Origin: Corynebacterium kroppenstedtii DSM 44385
Lineage (GTDB): Bacteria; Actinomycetota; Actinomycetes; Mycobacteriales; Mycobacteriaceae
Direction of reading: 5' to 3'
Assembly: GCF_000023145.1 (NCBI RefSeq)
Contig: NC_012704.1
Span: forward strand, 2,046,001-2,110,000
Length of the DNA stretch: 64,000 nucleotides
Part shown: in pieces, positions 8,194 to 17,100 of the stretch
Numbering within the stretch: the stretch's first letter is position 1
Layout: each line of letters begins with the position of its first letter
Made by a program: the position numbers and the translations under genes
The notes under the pieces: model-generated
The model's database searches: none
The model's input: the letters and a program-made list of their open reading frames with translations, nothing else
Told to the model about the DNA's origin: nothing

Positions 8194-9510
8194 TTAACGC
8201 AGAGCATTCTGCAGCACTGTGGCGAACCGCTCCATCCCCGTCCTCATCACCGGAATGCTATTCCCCGCGAACGAAAACCGTATGGAGAGCTGTCCTTCCA
8301 GCTTCGTGTCCGCGTCGATCGTCGTACTGTCTTTTCTTTCGACGTTCCGGTAGACGGAAGTCGGTTGAGAGTCGTGTGGGAAGAATTCCGTGCCCGGGAC
8401 GAAAGCGATCTCGTGTTCTATTGCGTCATCGATGAGCGATAGCGTATTCACCTGAGGACGTAATTCCTCCGGGAAATCTATCCACACAAACATGCCGCCA
8501 TCGGGGTCGGTAATGTGCGTCCCGTCAGGAACGATGTCAAGTAATTGTGTGCGCAGGGCATTGCATCGTGCCTGGTAGGTTGCCCGCATCGTGTCCAGGG
8601 CGCGGTCACGAGAGGAGACGCCGTCCGGTTCTACCCTGTCGAGCCACAGTGCGGCAGCGCGCTGGTCGATCACGGACCCGTGGAGCGTCGATACTTGTTT
8701 GGCGACCACCATTGGTTGGAGTAGCCAATCTGGTATCAGGGCGGCTCCGATACGGAAAGCGGGTGACAGGAATTTCGACAAGCTGGCCAAGTAGACCGCG
8801 CCGGATTCGGACTCGTAAGTGTGGCAGAGCGGTTCGCGCGCGTTCCCGTCGAAGGCTAAGGGAGAATAGGCGTCGTCCTCAACCAGTAGACTGCGGTGAC
8901 CTGCGAGAACACGCCGCACTTCATCCTTCCGACGCTCGCTCATTGAACGGCCGGTGGGGTTTTGGAAGACCGGGATGAGGTAGGTGATGACGGGGTCATA
9001 GTCCCGTAGTGCACGCTCGAGTTCGGAGGGGATGATGCCGTTATCGTCGCAGGGCACGGGGATGACCCGCGCTCCGACCATGGTGAATGCTTGGATGGCC
9101 GCGGGGTAGGTGGGGGCTTCAACGAGGACCGTGTCCCCTGGGTTGATGATGACGCGGGCGAGTAAAAACAGTATTTCTTGGCTGCCGGTGGAGATGAGTA
9201 TGTTATCCGCGCGAGCAGGCAGGTGCCGGCGTTGCATTTCCCGCGCCATTGCTTGCCGAAGTTCGGGCTCGCCTTCTGTCACGGAGTATTGGAAGACGTC
9301 CGGACCGCTGTCGTCTAGCACCGTTCGGACGCATTCCGTTATGCCCGATGCGTCCATGAGTGTGGGGTCCGGGGCTCCGCCGGCGAAGCTGATGAAGTCG
9401 TCGTGGCTGATGTATCCGAGGAGGTCTCGGGTCATGGAGCGGGCGACGTGGGAGAATTCGCGGTTGAGCGGTAGCAATGGGCTCCTCTGGGTCGGTCGGT
9501 CTGTCGTCAA
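8194..9510 (-). CDS. PLP-dependent aminotransferase (fold type I, class I/II)
   Basis: A 438-residue enzyme of the aspartate-aminotransferase fold. SLSKFLSPAFRIG carries the PLP-binding lysine and the arginine that holds the substrate carboxylate; YLIPVFQNPTGRSMSERR is the NPTG block; VEDDAYSPLAF carries the Asp and Tyr that touch the cofactor. Overall it resembles the 2-aminoadipate, kynurenine and valine-pyruvate aminotransferase group. No helix-turn-helix domain precedes it, so it is not a MocR regulator. A segment of about 30 residues near 375-410 (SQPTSVYRNVERKDSTTIDA) looks like a family-specific insertion. It starts 4 bases after the end of the broken binding-protein gene, suggesting an amino-acid uptake and use operon. 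The exact substrate cannot be read. Confidence 0.9.
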   Translation of the reverse strand: MTTDRPTQRSPLLPLNREFSHVARSMTRDLLGYISHDDFISFAGGAPDPTLMDASGITECVRTVLDDSGPDVFQYSVTEGEPELRQAMAREMQRRHLPARADNILISTGSQEILFLLARVIINPGDTVLVEAPTYPAAIQAFTMVGARVIPVPCDDNGIIPSELERALRDYDPVITYLIPVFQNPTGRSMSERRKDEVRRVLAGHRSLLVEDDAYSPLAFDGNAREPLCHTYESESGAVYLASLSKFLSPAFRIGAALIPDWLLQPMVVAKQVSTLHGSVIDQRAAALWLDRVEPDGVSSRDRALDTMRATYQARCNALRTQLLDIVPDGTHITDPDGGMFVWIDFPEELRPQVNTLSLIDDAIEHEIAFVPGTEFFPHDSQPTSVYRNVERKDSTTIDADTKLEGQLSIRFSFAGNSIPVMRTGMERFATVLQNALR

Positions 9511-9514
9511 AGTG

Positions 9515-10456
9515 TCAGGAGGACACGCGCGGGTTTATTTGGGCTTCGGGGATTTCTGATCCTTTGTTGGCCCACGCGTCCATGATTGTTTTCATGGTTC
9601 CATTATCAATGAGCTCTTGCGTGGCGGCTCGAATGGCTTCTGCCAGGGCTCGATTGTTTTGCGCGACGATCGCCGCCTTGGGCGCCCGGTTCACAATGCT
9701 GCCGACGGTGTCGAGGCGCCCTTAGGATTGGTTGACTGCGTAGGAGACTATCGGCGAATCTGCCACCATGACGTCGGCTTTTCTTCCCACGACGGCCGTG
9801 GACGCGTCTGTTTGGTTTTTGTAGCTTTGGATGGTCAGCTTCTCGCCGCTTCCGCAGTGGGACGCTTCTTCGGTCACAACTTCTTCGTGCAAGGACCCTG
9901 TTTGCACAGCTACGGAGTGCCCGCACAGGTGCTCCGGGTCGACGTTTTTGGGGTTTCCTTTGGCGACGCCGAATGCTCGCCCGGAGTCATACAAGCTGAC
10001 CATGTTCACTTGTTTCATTCGCTCTTTATTGATGGTGAATGCGGAGATTCCGGCATCGAATTTCGTGCCGACGGAGGGGATGATGCTGTCGAATGTTGAA
10101 TTGCGAATATCTGCGTCGAGGCCCATCACGCGGGCGAGTGCCCGCGTGAGGTCTATTTCGAATCCTTCGAGGGTCTTACCATCGGAGCCGACGAACTCTG
10201 CAGGCGCGTAGTCGGCCGAGGTCCCGACGATGAGCGCTCCGCGAGACTTGATTGGTTCCGGCACTGTCTTCGCGATGTCATCGTTGGTGGTGAGGGCATC
10301 GATTGTGGACTCTATTGCGTTATTTCCAGTTGGGCTTTCCTCGGATTTATACGTGCAGCCGGACAGCACTCCCGCGACAACGAGCGTTAGTGCTGCAACG
10401 ATGGTGGCGCGGCGAGTAGCGCATTGACTGTCGCGCTGCGGTTTATGCGTCATCAT
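9515..10456 (-). pseudogene. glutamate-type ABC binding lipoprotein, interrupted by a stop codon
   Basis: A paralogue of the gene just upstream. The N-terminus has a lipoprotein signal ending VLSGC, then GTSADYAPAEFVGSDGKTLEGFEIDL, the solute-binding family 3 signature, as found in GluB. Translation stops at TAA (9722-9724) after VADSPIVSYAVNQS. The same frame continues after that stop with GRLDTVGSIVNRAPKAAIVA and ends at TGA 9515-9517, matching the C-terminal lobe of the paralogue. The paralogue has AAA (Lys) at this position, so one A-to-T change explains the stop. The truncated product (244 residues) lacks the last 68 residues and should not fold normally. The start overlaps the upstream gene by 14 bases. 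It could instead be a sequencing error. Confidence 0.85.
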
Positions 10457-11459
10457 CTGGCTTGGGGTTGAGTTGCGATTCGGAAATGAAGGAATCTTCG
10501 GTTCCCCATTTGGCCAGGATTTTCTTCATCGTCCCGTCGTCGATGAGCTTTTGGATGGCGGCATGGATGGCGTCGGCAAGTTGCGTGTCATTCTTGGCGA
10601 CGATGGCGGCTTTAGGAGTGGAGTCGACGACCTTTCCGATCGGCTGGACGCGCCCTTTGGATTGCTTCTCTGCATAATCGACGACGGGCGAGTCGGAGAA
10701 CCAGAGGTCAGCTTTCCCTCCTGCGACGGCGGTGGCAACATCTGCGGAGTTTTTGTACGACTGGATCGTGACTCCCTTTTTGCCGTTGTGTTTGCACTCG
10801 TCGTTCTTGTCGTTGGCCATTTCTTCGTAGACGGACCCGGTGAGGACGGCGACGGAGTCACCACAAATGTCGCTGGGGTCGATGTCCCGTGGGTTGTCTT
10901 TGAGCACGGAGTATTTGGTCCCCGATGTGTACAGTGTGACCATGTTGGTGTGCTCGAGGCGCTCGGGTTTCACGTCGAACGACGAGAATCCTGCGTCATA
11001 CTTGGTGCCGACAGATGCCACGAGGCTATCGAAGCTTGCGTTGGTGAATTGCGTGGTGAGTCCGAAGAGGTCTCCAACGGCTTTGGCCATGTCTATTTCG
11101 GCACCTTCGATGGTTTTTCCATCATTTCCGATAAATTCGAGTGGCGCGAAGTCCGCCGACGTTCCAACAGTGAAGGTGCCTTTTTGTTTCAGCGCTGCGG
11201 GGACGGAGTTAGCGATGGCATCGTCTTTAGGAACCGAGATCGTTTCGGTGAGGTCGTCGGCTGTTCCTGCCCCTTCGGAGTTATAGGTGCATCCGGCAAC
11301 GCTGACGCCGACGAAGGTTGCACACATTCCCAGCGCGGCGACAGTGCGGGCCAGCATGTAGGGCCGTTGTGTGCCCGCGGCTGACTGTCCCGGTGCCGTT
11401 GACCGACGGTGGGTCGCTGTGCGCGGGAAGCTGGACCGCACTGAACGCAGAAAATTCAT
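10443..11459 (-). CDS. glutamate-type ABC transporter substrate-binding lipoprotein
   Basis: Extracytoplasmic binding protein (solute-binding family 3) of an amino-acid ABC importer. The lipobox is VSVAGC; after it come GTSADFAPLEFIGNDGKTIEGAEIDMAK, then TVGTKYDAGFSSF, and GGKADLWFSDSPVVDYAEKQ. These resemble GluB of Corynebacterium. The frame is open to 11555. I chose the ATG at 11459 (338 residues), but it has AAGGA directly against it; GTG 11555 has GAGGG but an N-terminus that does not look like a signal, and ATG 11357 gives the most compact signal peptide. No permease or ATPase gene lies in the window, so it must use a transporter encoded elsewhere. First gene of a three-gene leftward cluster with its damaged paralogue and an aminotransferase. 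Confidence 0.85.
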   Translation of the reverse strand: MNFLRSVRSSFPRTATHRRSTAPGQSAAGTQRPYMLARTVAALGMCATFVGVSVAGCTYNSEGAGTADDLTETISVPKDDAIANSVPAALKQKGTFTVGTSADFAPLEFIGNDGKTIEGAEIDMAKAVGDLFGLTTQFTNASFDSLVASVGTKYDAGFSSFDVKPERLEHTNMVTLYTSGTKYSVLKDNPRDIDPSDICGDSVAVLTGSVYEEMANDKNDECKHNGKKGVTIQSYKNSADVATAVAGGKADLWFSDSPVVDYAEKQSKGRVQPIGKVVDSTPKAAIVAKNDTQLADAIHAAIQKLIDDGTMKKILAKWGTEDSFISESQLNPKPDDDA

Positions 11460-11609
11460 TCCTTGAATTTTATTTACCGTTTTCGTGCAGTTCAACTGTG
11501 CGGATGAATAATCACTGCATGAATTGGTGAATTTCTCCATTGGTGGCTTCCACACTGACCCTCGTCAACCCACCTGTGAGTCCTTGAGATTTACGCTAAG
11601 GGTTTTACG

Positions 11610-11903
11610 CTAACTCCAGGATGCTGCAGCCGAGCGGTTGATATCGCTCATGGAATCATTGCTGTCTGCCACTGCCCTTGCGATCGTGGCGAGGACTTGG
11701 TTGAGGTCGGCTGCGGCGGTGTCCCATTGTTGCTGGGCTGCCTGATATGCGGAGGCAGATTCACCGGTCCAGGTGCTGACCATGGGAGCTAGTTGGCTTT
11801 TGAGTTCATCGAGTAAGCCGTTGATACGTGCAGATGTTTGGGTAATGTCTCCGCTGGCTGCTGAGATGTCGCCGAAGCTGTAGTGGATCATGTCGGTGCT
11901 CAT
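11610..11903 (-). CDS. WXG100 protein, EsxT-like (ESX-4 substrate)
   Basis: A 97-residue helical hairpin protein of the WXG100 family, with the turn motif W45-T-G47 (MVSTWTGESASAY). Substrates of this kind are secreted as heterodimers through type VII systems. Its order (downstream of a second WXG100 gene, upstream of rplM/rpsI) matches esxT (Rv3444c) of the ESX-4 locus. I see no YxxxD/E export signal near the C-terminus, so if needed it would have to be supplied in another form. Transcribed leftward with the EsxU-like gene, separated by 61 bases. Confidence 0.9.
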   Translation of the reverse strand: MSTDMIHYSFGDISAASGDITQTSARINGLLDELKSQLAPMVSTWTGESASAYQAAQQQWDTAAADLNQVLATIARAVADSNDSMSDINRSAAASWS

Positions 11904-11964
11904 AGTGCTGTTCTCTTTCTTCCTTATGTTTTCGGTGGTTGGTCAGGGTGCTGGCGCGAAGGCT

Positions 11965-12276
11965 TTATAGAGACAGGCCGCCTAGCTGGGTGAATGATGC
12001 GGCGTTCTGTTCTTCGGTGGTGGCGAATGCTGAGGCGTTCGCGCGAATGTTGTCTGATATGGAGCTCAGCGCTTCACGGAGCCGAAGCGCGGCGTCGTTC
12101 CATTGGGCCATGAGTTCGCCGAATGCGACGCTGGCGTTTCCTTTCCACGCTCCCGCTACGCCGTCGACGGTGCCTTGTAGGCGTTGAAGCTCTGCTTGGA
12201 CTTGGTCATTGACGGCGTCCACTTTCCCGGCCGTCGTGGTCATCAGTTCGTGTTCGGTAGCAAAAAGCCCGCTCAT
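11965..12276 (-). CDS. WXG100 protein, EsxU-like (ESX-4 substrate)
   Basis: A 103-residue WXG100 protein with W44-K-G46 (GAWKGNASVAFGELM) between two predicted helices. The ribosome site AGGGGG lies 5 bases before the ATG, the same strong type used by the other ESX genes here. Size and position fit esxU (Rv3445c). It is expected to pair with the EsxT-like protein. No YxxxD/E motif was found near its C-terminus. Confidence 0.9.
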   Translation of the reverse strand: MSGLFATEHELMTTTAGKVDAVNDQVQAELQRLQGTVDGVAGAWKGNASVAFGELMAQWNDAALRLREALSSISDNIRANASAFATTEEQNAASFTQLGGLSL

Positions 12277-12659
12277 TGGTTCCCCCTGTGTTGATATTGG
12301 ATTCCGCCCCCACGGCCTCGTTACAATCCCGAGGTTTTCCGTGGTGTTGTAGCGGTGTATGAGTACAGACTCATCAGTCGTCGATCGGTTCCCACTTATT
12401 TAATATTTTTTCTGGCGGATGCCTTTTCGCACCCACGATTAACTGTCTTGACCCTATATGCTGGGAAAATGCGCCTACTGGCATGGATTTCCGCATCATG
12501 AGGGCATGACTTCTGCACTGCGTGCGGCGGTCGAACATGCCGCTGTGCGTTTCGCGGTGAGTTCCCCTTTCCATTGGCATCCGACGCTGACTTGTTTTCC
12601 TTCTTGCAAAAATGTCGTCCACTGAACCACCGATCCACCTTCTGGGCGTTCTTCGTAGC
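12277..12659. other. intergenic region between the ESX-4 associated gene and the esx pair
   Basis: A gap of 383 bases that is AT-richer than its surroundings (for example 12395-12415). It probably holds the promoter of the esx pair. Short frames cross it on both strands, but none has a good start, ribosome site or protein-like composition. I did not identify a terminator. Confidence 0.4.
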
Positions 12660-13928
12660 TCACGGCACCTTGCCGCCACGCGGATTCGGGCGCGTAATTG
12701 GAAACTCAGCGCGAGTTTGGACCATTGATTCCACGTGCTCACGGAGGTGTGCGTCGGTCACGTCGGGTTGAACGGGGTGCCCTGAGACCAGGACCCGTAT
12801 GTCTTCATCCGCAGGGTCTTCCAAGATGAGCCGCTCTGGCGTCGACGAGTGAGACCGTATCCATCCAGAGGTCAAGGCTGCCCGCACAATTCCGTTATCG
12901 ACGATTCCGCCTGGCTGATCATGGCGGTCGCTACTTGCTGGCGTGGCGGATAGTGCTGTTTGTCCCCCGGTTGCGTCATTCCCCTCTGCCCGTTCGTCGC
13001 CATCAATGTGTTGAGAGTTGGCCTCTGCTTGATTCGTCTGCTCATGATTTCCGCCGCTGCGCAGCGTGACGGCGAGAGCTGTACCAATAAGAACAAGGGT
13101 GCACATGGTGACAGCGAGCGCATTGCGGTGGCGGAGTAAAAACCCTCCACGGCGATAATCCCGGCGCGGCGGACGAAGATCAGTTACCTTTCGTTTCGTG
13201 GGATTCGGTGAAACATCCTTGTCCGTCCGCACCCTGTTGGGAGGATTCTGTTGGGTTCGCCCTCCCCGGGGCAACGCGGTGTCATCCCCGCTGCGATGCG
13301 TTTCGTTCCCGGCGCGGTGAGCCTCGTTGCTCATAGGACGAACATCGTTGTGCGAATCGCGCGAGAGAACTCCGGCCATACGCGCCGAAATCTCTATCTC
13401 CTCGATGCCGACGCGCATCGCGGGAATGGACGCCTCGTTCAGCTTCTCCAGGGCATATTCAACAAGTTCGGCACCCCGACCCGGCTTATTTGTAGCCTTG
13501 TCTGTAGCGATGACGAGAACCTCAACGCCCTCGGGTCCGATCAGGTCTCGTTCACGGGAACTCGGGACTCGTCCGGTCTCCACGGCAGATTCGATTTCTG
13601 CACTGACGACGGCGATCAGGGGGTCCATGAAGGACTTTCCGTCGCCGATGGGGACAAGGTCGGTCATTGCTTCGTCGGCAGGAAGTGTCAGTGCTGTTAG
13701 CCCCGCGTATTGCCCTGCGATGTGGAGGACGAACGAAATAGGGCGAAGAGCAGGCTCAATGCTACAGAGCGCGTCGGACATCGGGAGGATGGTGGGTGCG
13801 CTCTCTGTTAACGCCGAGCGCGCGAAGGAAGGATCAGTATCCGGGTGCTGATACCGCTGTGCATCATCGTCGACGTAGTTATCAGCCCACCGCTTCCGAC
13901 GAAGTAGCCCCCACCATGACGGGCACAA
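12660..13928 (-). CDS. type VII secretion-associated membrane protein (Rv3446c family), 5' end disrupted
   Basis: The 422-residue frame has an N-terminal cytoplasmic part (CPSWWGLLRRKRW, then a domain with ISFVLHIAGQYAGLTALTLP), a basic linker, one membrane segment (ALAVTMCTLVLIGTALAVTL, about 265-285) and an extracytoplasmic C-terminal domain with SGWIRSHSSTPERLILEDP. This plan and the position after eccC match the Rv3446c family. The TTG at 13928 sits inside what looks like a conserved beta strand (RIVLCPSWWG), and the frame reads on upstream as protein-like sequence to a TGA at 13992-13994. A good ribosome site AGGGGG and a GTG at 14099 lie in that same frame, 35 codons above the TGA. So the real gene probably begins at 14099 and is interrupted. 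Function in ESX-4 unknown. Confidence 0.75.
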   Translation of the reverse strand: MCPSWWGLLRRKRWADNYVDDDAQRYQHPDTDPSFARSALTESAPTILPMSDALCSIEPALRPISFVLHIAGQYAGLTALTLPADEAMTDLVPIGDGKSFMDPLIAVVSAEIESAVETGRVPSSRERDLIGPEGVEVLVIATDKATNKPGRGAELVEYALEKLNEASIPAMRVGIEEIEISARMAGVLSRDSHNDVRPMSNEAHRAGNETHRSGDDTALPRGGRTQQNPPNRVRTDKDVSPNPTKRKVTDLRPPRRDYRRGGFLLRHRNALAVTMCTLVLIGTALAVTLRSGGNHEQTNQAEANSQHIDGDERAEGNDATGGQTALSATPASSDRHDQPGGIVDNGIVRAALTSGWIRSHSSTPERLILEDPADEDIRVLVSGHPVQPDVTDAHLREHVESMVQTRAEFPITRPNPRGGKVP

Positions 13929-13991
13929 AACAATGCGTTGTTCGGTTCGGCTGTTACGCCCGATGGAGACAACGTCCGGGAGGCTCTGGCC

Positions 13992-14099
13992 TCAGCTGGA
14001 CTCGGTGTGTCTTTTTATACGAGCCTGATGATTATCTGGAGGCATCGTCGGCGTAAAGCTTGGTGACGCGTAGTTCCTTGTCGTCGTACTCACAGTCAC
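13992..14099 (-). other. probable true translation start of the Rv3446c-like gene, cut by TGA
   Basis: GTG at 14099 is preceded by AGGGGG with 7 bases of spacing, the signature also seen before esxU, eccC, eccD and eccB. The frame gives 35 codons (VTVSTTTRNYASPSFTPTMP and on) and then TGA. The frame continues beyond the TGA into the main open frame. A second frame in the same stretch (EYDDKELRVTKLYADDASR) also reads well, so a frameshift pair rather than a simple nonsense change is possible. Confidence 0.5.
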
Positions 14100-14140
14100 G
14101 TAGTTCCCCCTTATGTCTCAACCCCGTTTAATTTTCGGTG

Positions 14141-17100
14141 CTATTTCTGTTCGGTGTTATTACTGTCTGCCGTGGTGGTTTCGGCTGCATCGGCGTCATC
14201 CGTGTCAGTGCCGCTCGAGTTATTGGCATCCGCGTCAGTGCCGGCAGGACTACATTTCTTGTTCTCTTCTTCGGCACTGTCCTCCGGTGAAAGCTGCGCG
14301 CGTGCGAAATGAATTTCGCTGGTCGTCCCGTTCACAACGATGTGCGCTCGGCCTGGAATAGCTGGCCGCAATGGCACCCCGAATAATGGACCATCGTCTT
14401 TATCCGCGGACAGCAGCGCGACTACCCCGTTGATGGCACGCATTCCTGCGAGTAGAGGATCGTGAGCTGCGCGCATCATTCCTGATGCGCGTCGCGCCAC
14501 GACAATATGGACCCCGATATCGCGAGCATGTGGAAGCACACTAACAAATCCACTCATGACGGATGGCGAAATCGTGAGAAGGTCGTAGTCGTCGATAAGA
14601 AGAAAAATCTCTGGGCCGGACCACCATGATCTGTTCTTCAGCTCCTGCGGAGTGATGGAATCACCAGGCAGACGCATGTTCATGGTGGTGGTCAGCTGGG
14701 CAATCAAAGTGTCTGCGGCGGAGGGTGTCGAGGCATATCCGGCGTCATAATCGCTCGGGACTTCTGCCAGCAAGGTTCGTCGTGGATCAATGACGACGAT
14801 GGCCGCGGTTGGCACATCATCCGTGCTTGTTGCATCAACAGTGCTCGTCGCATCAGCTGCAGAGCCATCGGCTTTCGCGTCTTCATCCGTCGCCGGTTTC
14901 TTTCCGAAATTCTTCGGCTTATACGCGCTTGTAATGCCGTGAATGAGTGAGCGAAGCGTCGTTGTTCGTCCACTCTCCCCTTTTCCAACGATGAGCATGG
15001 CCGGGCTTGCCACCGTTGACCACGACCACGTTGATAGACGCACGCTCTCGCGGCCCATCGCGATCGCTGGAGGAAGAACGGGGTCGAGTTCCTCACGTGT
15101 GAGGACGTCGGGAAGAACCCGTAGCGCGGGAACTCGAGTATCTCCTCGTTGCGCTGCTATGCGCGTCACCTCGGCAATATCTTGGTTCGTTGAGTGAACG
15201 ACCAAGGCATGAAGGCTGGTCCCTTTCCATTTCGCGATTGCTCGGCCTGGTCGGCTGGGTACCCGTTCAGATAATTTCCTATCAATCAGTGACTCCAGGG
15301 GGTCCCCCAGCGATAATTCAACTTTCGTTCCGAGTAAGTCACGGATCTGGGGCCGCAGTGCGGACCATCTATTGGCCGTAATGATGACATGAATTCCTAC
15401 CGAGAGGCCATCTGCGATGAGGAGCCCGAGAGCATCAGCCACGTCGGGGAAATCTGTCGTTATGACGTGCCACCCGTCGATGACCACGAAGATGTCGCTA
15501 AGCCCGTGGTCGCGGGCAGCATCGACGCTGGACCATCCCCGCCGAAGCCATTCCTCCCTACGGTCCTCGGCTAACACAGCGACTTCATTGACCAGCCGAA
15601 GGATGCGGTCATGTTCATGACGGTGAACCACGGCAATCGTGTGCGGCAAACGTTCCAGAGTTCCTAGACCGGATCCGCCCATGTCCAGGACATAAAACTG
15701 CGCCTGATCACTGGTACGGGACAACGCCAACGTGGTGACCACACTTCGTGCCGCGGTTGTTGTTCCTGACTGCGGTCCGCCAATAATGCCGATATGTCCG
15801 GCTGATCCCCGCAGGCCAATAGTCCATGGGATTTGACGTTGGGTCCGTGGTGCGTCGATCAGGCCGATCGTTATCTGAAGACCTTCGTTGGAACAGGTGT
15901 GGTCACGTGTGAGACGACGAGTCCGAGTATTCAATTCGGACATGGTTAAGACGTCAGGTAAGGGCGGCAACCATATCGTTCGGGCAGGTACGAAGCGCGC
16001 CACCTCCGATGCGCAGGGTCCGTCGATGCTCAATCTGTCAATGGCAATGCGCAAAACTGTTGATGGTTGTGGCGACGCTGCCAACCCGGCGGAGGAACCA
16101 GCAGCCTCCGATGCAACGGAACCATTCCAGCGTCGGGAGACATAGGTGGCGCGAAATGCGGTAATGGAATCTCCACCCACTCGCGCGAGACCATAACCGG
16201 GTTCCTTGGGAAGAGTGTGGGCGTCGTTGACGCCAAGAACGATCCTCGACTCCCCTGCAGAGAATGTGCGAAGCCCGATGCGGTAACTCAGATGGGCATC
16301 GAGACCCCGCAATCGTCCTTCTTCCAGGCGCTGCGTCGCTAAAAGAAGATGAACCCCCAGAGAGCGTCCCAATCGACCAATCGCCACGAAGGTGTCGATG
16401 AAGCCAGGATGTGCACTCAATAATTCCGAAAACTCATCAATAATAATGACTAGTGCTGGCAGAGGCGGATAATCACCGTCATCACCAGTTCCGCGACCAG
16501 AATATTGACGCCGCAGATCGGCGTATTCCACCGAGGACGACACACCGTGCGCCCGAAGAAACTCTTGACGCCGGGTCAGCTCCCCCTGGAGAGCGTCCTC
16601 CATACGATCAACAAGCGCGGATTCATCGTCCAAGTTCGTGATCACCGCTGCAACATGGGGCAACCGTTCCATACCGATGAACGTTGCGCCACCTTTGAAA
16701 TCAACAAGAACGAGATTGAGCTGTTCAGGTGAATGCGACGCCACAAGCGAGAGCACCAAGGTTCGTAATAATTCGCTTTTGCCAGAGCCGGTCGCACCGA
16801 CGCATAAACCATGCGGCCCCGATCCACCCTCGGCGGATTCTTTGATGTCCAGGTAGAACGGGTCACCGTCACTGTTAAGACCTAATGGGATGCGAAGACG
16901 CTCCGCACCCCACTTTTCAGTCCATGCAGACGACGGTGAGACCAGAAGAGGTGTCGCCACACCGAGCACAAGTTCTACTTCGTCGATTCCTTCCGAGGAG
17001 TGCTCAGCGAGCACGGCATCTGTCGGCCGTGTGTACCGTGCCATCGAGCGGGCGAGAACATCAAGTTCCTGCTCGGAAAGCGTATCGGCCTGGGCAAATG

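Noticed and set aside
12374..12742. Coding frames in the gap before the EsxU-like gene
   Set aside because: Frames of 80-122 residues overlap each other and lack ribosome sites; composition is Arg/His-rich like shadows.
15700..15790. Loss of P-loop lysines in the second and third EccC domains as damage
   Set aside because: Degenerate distal P-loops (GGPQSGTT, GKGESGRTT) are normal for EccC proteins.
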